From NCBI GenBank assembly GCA_023457035.1, contig JAEWNN010000091.1, positions 1 through 15,798 of the forward strand: DNA of 15,798 nucleotides. Direction: 5' to 3'. The notes under the pieces were generated by a model. That model did no database searches, was not told the origin of the DNA, and saw nothing but the letters and a program-made list of their open reading frames with translations. This document shows, piece by piece, positions 1 to 7,519 of the stretch (positions are counted from its first letter, which is position 1; each line of letters opens with the position of its first letter). Source of the DNA: Verrucomicrobiota bacterium. Lineage in GTDB: Bacteria; Verrucomicrobiota; Verrucomicrobiia; Opitutales; Opitutaceae. The translations under genes were made by a program, and so were the position numbers.

Positions 1-1633
1 GGTCGGTGAGGCGGGCGCGGCGCCAGCCCAGCGCCAGCCAGAGCACGAGCAGGGGCGGGAGCGGCGCGAGGAGCAGGGCCCACGGGAGGCGCGGCCAGGG
101 CGCGACACTCGCGGCGGGGCCGGTGAGCGGCTCCATCGGGAGGTGGCCGGGGAGTTCGGGTGCCGGAGATTTGACTACCGGGGTTGTGCCGGTGGTCGCG
201 GCGGTGTCAGGCGTGAACTGGAAGACGGAGTTGGTGCTGTTGGTGGGGGCGCCAGTGATGGGGTTGGCCGGGGCGGGCGGGGTGATGGTGACCTTCACCG
301 CCGGGGTGCGCACGGTCTTGTAGGCGCCGGCGGCGGGATCGAAGTAGGAGTAGCTCACCGGCCCGAGGGTGTAGGTGCCGGGCTTGGTCGGCATGAGCAC
401 GATGTCCTCGGTGAGCGTGCCCTCGAAGAGCGTGCCCTCCTTGAGCTTGCGCTGCACGTTGGGCTGGAAGGCGCGGAAGTCGCGCGAGACTTCGCGGGCG
501 GGCAACCCGAGGCCGGCGGGCCAGTTGCCGGTGCCCTCGAGCGTGAGCGTCCATGTGACGGGCTCGCCGACGGCGGCGGTGGTGGGCACGACCTTGCCGG
601 TGAAGGTGAACTGGCCGACGGCCTGGAGAAAGTCGGCCGGCCCGGGCGCCGGCAGCGGCTTTACGATGAGCGACGGCGCCGTGGAGGTGATGAGGTATTG
701 TTCGGCGCTCTGGCGGCCGAAGAAGTCGAAGGCGTTGCCGCCGCCGGTGGCGAGGGTGACGGGCTGGCGCGCGACGGGCAACTGGTGCGTACCCGGCTCG
801 GTGATGCAGGCGCGGGTCTGGCTGGCGAGGCCCACGCGGGGATCGCCGCCGACGGTGGCCTCGATGTTCTCGAAACGGCCGAGCGGCGTGGGACCGAGCT
901 GGGGATTGCCGGCGGGTGGGGTGTCGACGATCACGTGGGCGGGGGGAGTCCAGTCGAGCGGGCCGACGCCGGTGGGGTTGAACTTCCGGGAGATCAGCAG
1001 CCGGTACTTGAGATCGAAGACCTGGCCGGCCCAGAGGACGGCGGGCTCGGCGATGACGGCGGCGGAGGCGACGCGCTCGATGGGGACGTTGCTGCGGCCG
1101 ACCGTGGCCTCGCCGATTTCGTAGGCGGCGGCGGCGACGCGTAGCTTGCCCTTGTCGGTCGCGACCTCGAACTCGGGGATGACGACGCGGCCGGAGTCGG
1201 CGGAGGGTAGGACCGGATACGCGAGCGTCACGCGCTGCGACATCTTGAAGTTGATGATCGAGGTCTGGCTGCTCTGGGAGGGGCGGCCGAACTCGAGGCC
1301 GGGCACGGTGGGGAGCGCGACGGTGTCGCCGGCGGGACTGCAGTTGTCGAAGACCAGCGTAAGCGCGGAGGTCTGGCCGCGGGCGAGGCTGCCGGCGGGC
1401 GGATCCCAGGTGACGGTCTGGGCGAGGGCGAGCGTGGCGGCGAAGAGGAATGAGCAGGCGGCGGCGAGGGTCAGCAAGAGGCCGCGGGCGCGAACGGGCA
1501 GACCGGGGGTGTGCAGGCGCTCGGTGAGGCGGCGCGGGCCGGCCGGTGCGGGCTGAAGCGCCGCACCACACGCAGGCGGGGTGGCGAGGAGCCGGAGGCG
1601 GAACATGGGGAAGATTCGCGGGAGGCGCGTCAT
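1..1633 (-). CDS. batD: BatD-like periplasmic/membrane protein (3' end beyond the window)
   Basis: The frame is open from ATG 1633 to the window edge, giving 544 complete codons and no stop. BatD proteins are usually 550-620 aa, so only a short cytoplasmic tail should be missing. A hydrophobic stretch at residues about 51-70 ending in ALAQ looks like a signal peptide. Its n-region is unusually long, so M11 (ATG at 1606) or a later start is possible. The mature part begins VTWDPPAGSLARGQ and continues as repeated Ig-like beta-rich segments with the BatD signature of alternating 'VGEPVTWTLTLEG'-type strands. A membrane segment lies at about 515-537, followed by RRAR. The start is 12 nt after the stop of the upstream gene, which suggests one transcript. 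BatD is thought to present periplasmic domains that work with the VWA proteins BatA and BatB. No Shine-Dalgarno sequence is visible before the ATG. Family call is confident; molecular role is inferred from the family. Confidence 0.85.
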   Translation of the reverse strand, partial: MTRLPRIFPMFRLRLLATPPACGAALQPAPAGPRRLTERLHTPGLPVRARGLLLTLAAACSFLFAATLALAQTVTWDPPAGSLARGQTSALTLVFDNCSPAGDTVALPTVPGLEFGRPSQSSQTSIINFKMSQRVTLAYPVLPSADSGRVVIPEFEVATDKGKLRVAAAAYEIGEATVGRSNVPIERVASAAVIAEPAVLWAGQVFDLKYRLLISRKFNPTGVGPLDWTPPAHVIVDTPPAGNPQLGPTPLGRFENIEATVGGDPRVGLASQTRACITEPGTHQLPVARQPVTLATGGGNAFDFFGRQSAEQYLITSTAPSLIVKPLPAPGPADFLQAVGQFTFTGKVVPTTAAVGEPVTWTLTLEGTGNWPAGLGLPAREVSRDFRAFQPNVQRKLKEGTLFEGTLTEDIVLMPTKPGTYTLGPVSYSYFDPAAGAYKTVRTPAVKVTITPPAPANPITGAPTNSTNSVFQFTPDTAATTGTTPVVKSPAPELPGHLPMEPLTGPAASVAPWPRLPWALLLAPLPPLLVLWLALGWRRARLTD

Positions 1634-1645
1634 CGGAAAATGGGG

Positions 1646-2533
1646 TTACCAGTCCTTCTTGGGCTGGCCGGCGGGCTTGGGTTCGTTGTCGTGGAGCAGC
1701 TCGAAGAGCTCGGCGGGCGAGTCCTGGTCGCGGACCTGATCGAGCTTCTGGAGCGGCACGGCGAGCTCGGGGTGCTCCTTGCGCTCGTCGTCCTTCTTCT
1801 GCTCGCCGCCGATCTTCTGCGTCTGGTTCTCCTTGGGCGGCTCGGGTGGCGGCTGGGATTGCGGCGGTTGCTGTTCCTGGCGTTTCTGCTCCTCGGACTG
1901 CTGCTCCTGCTGTTGTTGCTGCTGCTCCTGTTGCTTCTGCTCTTCGGACTTCTGCTGGTCGTTCTGCTGCTGGTCCTGCTGTTGCTGTTGTTGGTCTTTC
2001 TTCTGCTCCTCCTGCTTCTGCTCGTCCTTTTTCTGGTCCTGCTGCGGCGGCTGGAGCAACTCCTGGAGCTGCGCGCGGAGTGTGAGCCAGTCGGTGGCCT
2101 TCGGGTCGAGGGCTTCGCCGCGATCCACGGCGGCGAGACCGTCGTGCACGATGCCGGGCTTCACGGGCTGGCCGGTTTGGCGGACGGCCTGGCCGTGGGT
2201 GAGGGTCTCGCGGGCGAGCTTCTCGCAGTCGGCTGCGGATAGCGCGGGCTGGGCGGCGAGTTGGGCGACGATCTTGGGCAGTTCGCTCGGCGGTGGTTGT
2301 GCGGTGCCGGGCTGGAGCTGGATCTGCGGGGTCTGGCCGGCGGCGGGTTGCGCGAGGTTGGCGGCGGAAAGGGCGGGGGCGATCGCGAGGAACGCGATCA
2401 ACAGACCTATCGCATGCGTAGTTTCGGCTCGGAGGTAGGAGCCTGCTTGCAGGCGGCCTGCGCACGGAGTCGCCTGCAAGCAGGCTCCTACCTCGGAGGC
2501 GGAGCGGCACGGACAGTGTTGAGGGTTGGCCAT
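1646..2533 (-). CDS. BatC-position Gln/Glu/Lys-rich exported protein
   Basis: This 295-aa frame lies between the second VWA gene and batD, where Bat operons normally carry a TPR protein (BatC). A signal-peptide-like segment (LLIAFLAIAPALSAA) lies at residues 44-58, far from the first Met. Residues about 84-160 are helical and may be the remnant of a TPR region. Residues 161-235 are very low complexity, dominated by Q, E and K, then turning proline-rich. The C-terminus carries LQKLDQVRDQDSPAELFELL and ends KKDW, which resembles the conserved tail of this gene in related operons (from memory). The ATG at 2533 is 7 nt after the batB stop. Residues about 13-36 are encoded by a palindromic repeat (2432-2494). 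The ancestral start may therefore have been downstream; no in-frame ATG exists there, only TTG or CTG at codons 44-45. No clear complete TPR motif is seen. Probably periplasmic; function unknown. Confidence 0.7.
   Translation of the reverse strand: MANPQHCPCRSASEVGACLQATPCAGRLQAGSYLRAETTHAIGLLIAFLAIAPALSAANLAQPAAGQTPQIQLQPGTAQPPPSELPKIVAQLAAQPALSAADCEKLARETLTHGQAVRQTGQPVKPGIVHDGLAAVDRGEALDPKATDWLTLRAQLQELLQPPQQDQKKDEQKQEEQKKDQQQQQQDQQQNDQQKSEEQKQQEQQQQQQEQQSEEQKRQEQQPPQSQPPPEPPKENQTQKIGGEQKKDDERKEHPELAVPLQKLDQVRDQDSPAELFELLHDNEPKPAGQPKKDW
2432..2494. repeat. REP-like palindrome with two perfect 24-nt arms
   Basis: The left arm (2432-2455) and right arm (2471-2494) are exact reverse complements over 24 nt, separated by a 15-nt loop. 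Each arm contains its own smaller dyad (GCCTGCTTGCAGGC). The core GTAGGAGCCTGCTTGCAGGC is of a type I recall as dispersed in Opitutaceae genomes and similar in style to Pseudomonas REP elements; this recollection is not verified here. The element lies inside the 5' coding end of the batC-position gene and is translated in frame as ACLQ...RLQAGSYL. It would form a strong hairpin in the mRNA just downstream of the start codon. Confidence 0.9.
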
Positions 2534-2540
2534 GGCGGGA

Positions 2541-3566
2541 TCAGGCGGCGCCGCCGTGGCGGCGGAAGTCGCGGGGCTTGGGTGTAACCGGAAACTCGTG
2601 CCAGTAGCTCCAGAGCAGCAGCAGGAGCGCGGGGGCGAGGAACCACTGGAAACGCTCGCCGAGTCGGACTGTTTTCCGCTCGAGCAGCGCGCCCTGGCGG
2701 CCGCGCTCGACGGTCTGCTGGAGCAGTGCGGGCAGGTCGAGCCAGCCGGAGGCCTCGGCGTAGGCGCCGCTGGTGGCGGAGGCGAGCTGCTTGAGGGTGG
2801 TCGGGTTGAGCTTCGACATGACGACGGCGCCGCGCTCGTCCTTCACGAAGCCGCCGTCCTTGGCCGGGATGACCGAGCCGGCCTCGGTGCCGACGCCGAG
2901 CGTGATCACGCGGATCCCGCGTTGCTTGACTGTCTCGAGCTGGGCGCGCCAGTCGTCGGTGAGCGCTTCGCCGTCGCTCAGGACGATGAGGTAGCGGTCG
3001 GCGCCGGCCTCGTTGGAGAACGCCTCCAGCGCGGCCTTGAGCAGGCGCGCGTAGTCGGTGCCGCCTTCGGGCAGGTAGTCGGGATTCAAGGCCGGAAGGA
3101 ACTCGCGCAGCACCTCGTAGTCGGGGCTGAGCGGGCACTGGAGAAACGCCGTGCCGGAGAATACGAGCAGGCCGACGCGTTCGCCCTTCAACCGGTCGAG
3201 CAGGCTCTCGACGAGCAGCCGGGCGCGCTCGAGGCGGGTGGGCTTCACGTCGCCGGCGAGCATGCTGCGCGAGAGGTCGAGGGCGAGGAGCACCTCGCGC
3301 GACTGGTCGAAGACGCGCTCCTCGATCTTGCCCCACTGCGGCCGGGCGAGGGCGACAACGAGCAGCGCCAGCCCGAGCCAGAGGCGCCAGCGGCGCGGCT
3401 GGCGGCCGCCGTGCCGGCTCGGGGCGAGACCGCGCGGGCCGGCCCAGAGCCGGCGGATGCTCGGCCATGACTGCGCCTCGACGGCGAGGCGTCGTGCGCG
3501 ATCGGCGACGATCAACACGGCCGGCAGCAGCAGCAGCCAAAGGAGGTGCGGGTGGGCGAAGGTCAT
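2541..3566 (-). CDS. batB: VWA-domain membrane protein BatB
   Basis: 341 aa. The N-terminal membrane segment (about 5-21) is followed by a second one (about 62-76) that ends in the LARPQW signature shared by BatA/BatB proteins. A VWA domain follows with an intact MIDAS: D97-L-S-R-S101 in strand 1, T170 in EGGTDY, and D198 in SDGE. The last membrane segment is at about 308-322, with a short RRH-type tail. The frame is open further upstream, to 3908, but that part is repeat and intergenic sequence without family similarity. The start MTFAHPHLLWLL at 3566 matches the usual Bat beginning. It follows batA after 286 bp of repeat-rich DNA and precedes the next gene by 7 nt. BatB is expected to bind a divalent metal and partner proteins on the periplasmic or cytoplasmic face of the inner membrane, with MoxR assisting assembly. 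Confidence 0.9.
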   Translation of the reverse strand: MTFAHPHLLWLLLLPAVLIVADRARRLAVEAQSWPSIRRLWAGPRGLAPSRHGGRQPRRWRLWLGLALLVVALARPQWGKIEERVFDQSREVLLALDLSRSMLAGDVKPTRLERARLLVESLLDRLKGERVGLLVFSGTAFLQCPLSPDYEVLREFLPALNPDYLPEGGTDYARLLKAALEAFSNEAGADRYLIVLSDGEALTDDWRAQLETVKQRGIRVITLGVGTEAGSVIPAKDGGFVKDERGAVVMSKLNPTTLKQLASATSGAYAEASGWLDLPALLQQTVERGRQGALLERKTVRLGERFQWFLAPALLLLLWSYWHEFPVTPKPRDFRRHGGAA

Positions 3567-3568
3567 CG

Positions 3569-3601
3569 GGAGACCGGAGAGCGGAGACCGGAAACCGGAA
3601 G
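3569..3601. repeat. Degenerate GGAGACCGGA / GGAAACCGGA simple repeat
   Basis: The plus strand reads as successive variants of GGAGACCGG, GGAGAGCGG, GGAGACCGG and GGAAACCGGAA. It ends 2 nt before the batB start codon. The same family occurs, translated, inside moxR (6613-6650). On the mRNA strand it is pyrimidine-rich, so it removes any chance of a Shine-Dalgarno sequence directly before batB. Confidence 0.6.
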
Positions 3602-3680
3602 GGGAGGAGCGGAACGCGGATCGGGACGAGAACCGCAGGGAGCGGGGACGAGTCCGGAGTCCATGGCCGGCACGGGGGCT

Positions 3681-3694
3681 CTGCCGTACGGCAG
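3681..3694. repeat. CTGCCGTACGGCAG palindrome (copy 1)
   Basis: A perfect 14-bp palindrome. The same 14 bp recur at 13218-13231, 9.5 kb away in another intergenic gap, where the palindrome is extended to 18 bp. Two exact copies of a 14-mer in 15.8 kb are unlikely by chance. It is either part of a dispersed repeat or a binding site used at more than one place. Confidence 0.7.
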
Positions 3695-3724
3695 CGGGTT
3701 CACCCTCATGCGGCACGCCGACGA

Positions 3725-3743
3725 TGTAACGTAATACGTTACA
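3725..3743. promoter_or_regulatory. AT-rich perfect 19-bp palindrome (operator-like)
   Basis: TGTAACGTAATACGTTACA is an uninterrupted dyad around a central base. It stands out as AT-rich in a segment of about 70% GC. It lies 159 bp upstream of the batB start. The form suits a dimeric DNA-binding protein, but it could equally be the core of a dispersed palindromic repeat. Function is inferred only from symmetry and composition. Confidence 0.4.
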
Positions 3744-3788
3744 AGTCCGGAGAGTCTGGACACGGGGCGCGGCCGGCGGTGGCGCGCA

Positions 3789-3812
3789 TGCAGGCGGGCC
3801 CCGGCGCCTGCA
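3789..3812 (-). terminator. Hairpin downstream of batA
   Basis: Perfect 8-bp arms (TGCAGGCG / CGCCTGCA) enclose an 8-nt loop, GGCCCCGG, about 41 nt after the batA stop codon. There is no U-tract after the stem, so an intrinsic terminator is not well supported. It may protect the 3' end of the batA message or attenuate read-through into batB. Confidence 0.35.
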
Positions 3813-3852
3813 ACGCGGCCGGAGGTGGGAGCCGACGGGGGCGGTAAAACGC

Positions 3853-4914
3853 TCATGGGCGGGCCTCCGGGACGGTGCCGGCCGGGGCGGGCGGAAGTGT
3901 CGCCCCACGGCGGGCGAAGGGCCAGCGGACGATCAGCGCGGCGGCGGCGAGGAGGAGGCCGCCGGGGACGGTGAACCACGCGAAGAGCTCCTCGGTGAGC
4001 AGGTACGACTTGGCCTGGAACTCGATCTTCTGCGAGCGATCGATGGCCTTGAAGGCGCTCTCGATCGTGCCCGTATCCGTGGCGCGGAAGAACTCGGCGC
4101 CGGTCTCGCGGGCGATCGCCTGAAGCGTGCGCTCGTCGGTCTCGGTGTAGCCGGTGCGCATGCCGAGCTTGCGGCCGTCGCGGTCGAAAACGGGGACCGG
4201 CACGTAGCCGGTGCGGCCCGTGCCGATCGTGTAGACGGGGATGCCGCGGCCCTTGGCGATCGCGGCGGACTGCAACGGCTCGAGCGCGCCCTTGTTGTTC
4301 ACGCCGTCGGTGAGGAGGACGACGAAGGCGCCGAGGCGCTTGCCGGCCTGCTCGCGTTTCGCCTGTTCGAGGCGCGTGAGCGCGACGCCGAGGCCGTCGC
4401 CGATGGCGGTGCCGTCCTCGATGAGGCCGACCTTGAGGCGCTCGGTCTGGCGGCGGAGCCAGTCGTGGTCGAAGGTGAGCGGCGAGAGCGTGTAGGCGCG
4501 GCCGGCGAAGACGACGAGGCCGATGCGGTCGTTGGGGCGGCGCTGGATGAAGGCGTCGAGCACGGGGCGCAGGGCGTCGAGGCGGTTCAGGCGCGAGCCG
4601 CCGCGCTCGTAGTCCTCGGAGAGCATCGAGCCGGAGACGTCGATCGCGAGCACGAGGTCGTAGCCTTCCTTGCGCTCCTCCTGCCGTTGCTGGACGAACT
4701 GCGGCCGGGCCAGCGCGACGACGAGCAGCACGAGGCCGACCGCGGCCAGTCCGAGCGGCCAACGGCTGACGACGAGGTGGCCGCCGTGTTGCCAGGCGCC
4801 GGCGAACGGCACGACGAGCACATCGGCGCCGCGGCGCGACCGCAGCCACCAGAGCAGGGGGAGCAGGCCGAGCAGCCAGAGCCAGTGCGGGGAATGGAAC
4901 GTGAAGTCCGACAT
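3853..4914 (-). CDS. batA: VWA-domain membrane protein BatA
   Basis: 353 aa. The start is fixed because an in-frame TGA lies one codon before the ATG. The N-terminal segment FHSPHWLWLLGLLPLLWWL, a second membrane helix at about 53-68 ending ALARPQF, a VWA domain, and a C-terminal helix at about 314-330 give the standard Bat topology. The MIDAS is complete: D92-V-S-G-S96, T169 in EDGTA, and D203 in LTDGVNN. The insertion VPVFDRDGRKLGMRTGYTET between the VWA beta-strands is typical of BatA-type proteins. It is separated from the DUF58 gene by 191 bp that hold a palindromic repeat. Together with BatB it is the presumed client of the MoxR ATPase. Confidence 0.92.
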   Translation of the reverse strand: MSDFTFHSPHWLWLLGLLPLLWWLRSRRGADVLVVPFAGAWQHGGHLVVSRWPLGLAAVGLVLLVVALARPQFVQQRQEERKEGYDLVLAIDVSGSMLSEDYERGGSRLNRLDALRPVLDAFIQRRPNDRIGLVVFAGRAYTLSPLTFDHDWLRRQTERLKVGLIEDGTAIGDGLGVALTRLEQAKREQAGKRLGAFVVLLTDGVNNKGALEPLQSAAIAKGRGIPVYTIGTGRTGYVPVPVFDRDGRKLGMRTGYTETDERTLQAIARETGAEFFRATDTGTIESAFKAIDRSQKIEFQAKSYLLTEELFAWFTVPGGLLLAAAALIVRWPFARRGATLPPAPAGTVPEARP

Positions 4915-5010
4915 CGGTCAGGGAAGAACGGACACGGAGTTCGGAAAACGACAGAAGGGAACGAAGGGAAGGAAGAGCGGAGCGGGGAAAACGGAGCGGG
5001 AGGCGGGCCA

Positions 5011-5096
5011 GTAGGACCGGTCTGCGACCGGTCGCGAGGAACGTGATCCGGGGAGTCGGTCGGAGCGTAGGGTGTCCGGTCGGAGACCGGACCTAC
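5011..5096. repeat. REP-like inverted repeat between the DUF58 gene and batA
   Basis: The left arm 5011-5033 and the reverse complement of 5074-5096 agree at 20 of 23 positions (consensus GTAGGWCCGGTCTSCGACCGG), with a 40-nt spacer. Each arm is itself partly self-complementary (CCGGTCnnnGACCGG). It shares the terminal GTAGG with the 2432-2494 palindrome, which suggests two branches of one repeat style. It occupies an otherwise gene-free 191-bp junction. In the transcript it could form a large hairpin ahead of batA. Confidence 0.8.
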
Positions 5097-5105
5097 TCGG
5101 AGTAT

Positions 5106-6014
5106 TCATGCGGCCATCCTCGCACGGAAATAGCGGACGACGGCGTCGAGCAGGTCGTCCTGGGTGCTCACGACAAGGCGGGAGAGCGGGTCGGGCTGGA
5201 GCGTGCGCAGGGCCTCGTCGCGTTCCTGGCGCCAGGCGGCGTGGCGGGCGCGCTCGGCGGAGTTGCGGGGATTGAGGACGACGACGCGGCCGGCGAGCGG
5301 ATCGTAGGCGCCGAAGGGGGCGGAGTCGGGCAGGTCGCGGTCCCACGGATCGTCGACGCGGAAACACATGGGCTGGTAACGGCGGCGGATCACGGCCCAG
5401 CCGTCGGGCGCGGGGCGCGGCGGGAAGTCGCCGAGCCAGAGGAGGATGCTGTGGCGCGGGGCGGCGCGGGCGATGAACTCCCACGGGATCGGCGTCTCGT
5501 GGCGGGCGCCGAGCGCCGGCGCGGGGCGGCCGAGGAGACCGGCGGCCATATTCATGATCTGGCCACGGCCGCGCACGGGCTGGGTGAGGTGGTGGCCCTC
5601 GGGCGTGACGTGCACGAGGCCGACGCGGTCGCGGTTGGCGGCGCCGAGCAGGGCGATGAGGCCGGCGAGCTCGAGCAGCGCCTCGCGCTTGGTGCGGCCG
5701 GCGGAGCCGAACTGGAGCGAGGGCGAGTCCTCGAAGAGGATCAGGACGGTGACCTCGCGCTCCTCGACGAACTTCTTGCGGTAGGGTTCGCCGAGGCGCG
5801 CGGTGACGTTCCAGTCGATGTCGCGCACATCGTCGCCGAACTCGTACTTCACGACCTGGTCGAACTCCATGCCGCGCCCGCGGAAGGTGGAGCGGTACTC
5901 GCCGCTGAGCACCGTCTCGACCGCATGCTTCACGCGCCACTCCAGGCGCCGCAGCGCCGCGAAGGACGAGGCGGAATGGGCGATGGGCGATGGGTGATGG
6001 GTGATGGGCCGCAT
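5106..6014 (-). CDS. DUF58 family protein
   Basis: 302 aa. The DUF58 signature is clear at residues about 40-73: YRSTFRGRGMEFD, then YEFGDDVRDIDWNVTARLG. A degenerate VWA-like fold follows (LILFEDSPSLQFGS at 91-104, and DRVGLVHVT). In the DxSxS position the first Asp is Glu (E95-D-S-P-S99), so metal binding may be altered. No membrane segment is evident, which fits the short soluble DUF58 type. The ATG at 6014 is 3 nt after the preceding stop. Residues 3-14 (PITHHPSPIAHS) come from a heptamer tandem repeat, and family similarity begins only at about residue 19 (FAALRRLEWRV). DUF58 genes routinely sit between moxR and the VWA genes and are thought to belong to the same complex; their activity is unknown. 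Confidence 0.9.
   Translation of the reverse strand: MRPITHHPSPIAHSASSFAALRRLEWRVKHAVETVLSGEYRSTFRGRGMEFDQVVKYEFGDDVRDIDWNVTARLGEPYRKKFVEEREVTVLILFEDSPSLQFGSAGRTKREALLELAGLIALLGAANRDRVGLVHVTPEGHHLTQPVRGRGQIMNMAAGLLGRPAPALGARHETPIPWEFIARAAPRHSILLWLGDFPPRPAPDGWAVIRRRYQPMCFRVDDPWDRDLPDSAPFGAYDPLAGRVVVLNPRNSAERARHAAWRQERDEALRTLQPDPLSRLVVSTQDDLLDAVVRYFRARMAA
5976..6010. repeat. Heptamer tandem repeat, five units, at the DUF58 start
   Basis: On the plus strand five adjacent 7-nt units read ATGGGCG, ATGGGCG, ATGGGTG, ATGGGTG, ATGGGCC. On the coding strand they follow the ATG after one codon. Seven is not a multiple of three, so gain or loss of one unit would shift the DUF58 frame. The same heptamer also occurs in moxR at 6563-6577. 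Confidence 0.9.
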
Positions 6015-6017
6015 GAC

Positions 6018-6299
6018 CTAGCGTTCTGTTCGGTTGCTCTGCTGGTCGCGCTTTTCGCCGAAGAAGGGGATCAGGAGTTCTTGCGCACGGAGGCAGTCGT
6101 CATCCGACACCCAAAGTGCGAATGGGCCGGTCCAACCTTTCGGATCATAACTGGGTTGGTCCGGCTCCTTGCGGACTTCGAACAACACCCCGTGCTCTCG
6201 AAGTCTCGAGGTGGCCCCGGCGACTTCCTGCTCAGAGAAAGAGCCAAAGTACATCCAAGTGTCATCAGAATCGCTCTCCCCATTTCCCGGGACATTCAT
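6018..6299 (-). CDS. Small DUF2007-like soluble protein
   Basis: 93 aa, with the ATG 17 nt after the moxR stop and the stop 3 nt before the DUF58 start, so it is inside the operon. The pattern DTWMYFGSFSEQEVAGATSRL, then HGVLFEVRKEP, then FALWVSDDDCLRAQELL gives a beta-alpha-beta-beta-alpha order with a final acidic-A-x-x-LL helix. This is how DUF2007-type 'putative signal transducing' proteins look; the match is by eye and not certain. No signal peptide or membrane segment is seen. GC content is about 57% by hand count, against roughly 70% around it, and codon use differs accordingly, which suggests a recent arrival or weaker codon adaptation. A weak AAAGG lies 13 nt before the ATG. A small gene here is not a usual member of moxR-bat operons. 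Function unknown. Confidence 0.75.
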   Translation of the reverse strand: MNVPGNGESDSDDTWMYFGSFSEQEVAGATSRLREHGVLFEVRKEPDQPSYDPKGWTGPFALWVSDDDCLRAQELLIPFFGEKRDQQSNRTER

Positions 6300-6316
6300 G
6301 ATCGGATGTCTGCCTT

Positions 6317-7366
<1,050 letters not shown>

Positions 7367-7519
7367 GCGTCGAGGGTTGGGAGAATCTGAGGCGCAATTG
7401 ACCCCGAAGGGAATCTTTAGTTTCGCGCATTCCGCGGGAAGAAACGCGGTCGCGGCGGCGCGGTCTGCGGCGCTTGGCGTGGGTGTGGTGTGGGTCGACG
7501 CAAACGGTTTCCGACAAGC
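7367..7519 (-). promoter_or_regulatory. Probable promoter region of the moxR-bat cluster
   Basis: This 153-bp gap lies between the lyase stop and the moxR start and must hold the cluster promoter if moxR is not read from upstream. The only AT-rich patch in it is around 7409-7423 (coding strand AAACTAAAGATTCCC), about 45-55 nt before the ATG. I cannot name convincing -35 and -10 boxes, and no terminator hairpin with a U-tract is visible after the lyase gene. Confidence 0.3.

Larger units (their letters stand above)
3567..3852. other. Repeat-rich batA-batB junction
   Basis: These 286 bp hold no gene I can support. In transcriptional order they contain a GC hairpin (3789-3812), an imperfect dyad (3745-3761), a 19-bp AT-rich palindrome (3725-3743), a 14-bp palindrome shared with another gap in this window (3681-3694), and a purine-rich GGAGACCGG tract next to the batB start (3569-3601). 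All other junctions in this cluster except DUF58/batA are 17 nt or shorter, so this gap looks like inserted repeat DNA rather than an ordinary spacer. Confidence 0.7.

Noticed and set aside
1511..2242. A plus-strand frame with a long poly-leucine stretch that looks like a membrane protein
   Set aside because: The leucines are the antisense of the CAG/CAA-rich Gln tract in the batC-position gene.
2432..2494. Reading the palindrome as a CRISPR repeat or intrinsic terminator
   Set aside because: There are only two arms in opposite orientation, no spacer array, no U-tract, and it lies inside an open frame.
207..2510. A 767-aa Arg/Pro-rich minus-strand frame over batD and the batC-position gene
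   Set aside because: It is out of frame with both recognised products and has no family features.
3567..3908. Extension of batB to an upstream ATG at 3908
   Set aside because: The frame is open but overlaps the end of batA and consists of repeats; Bat proteins begin at the membrane segment found at 3566.
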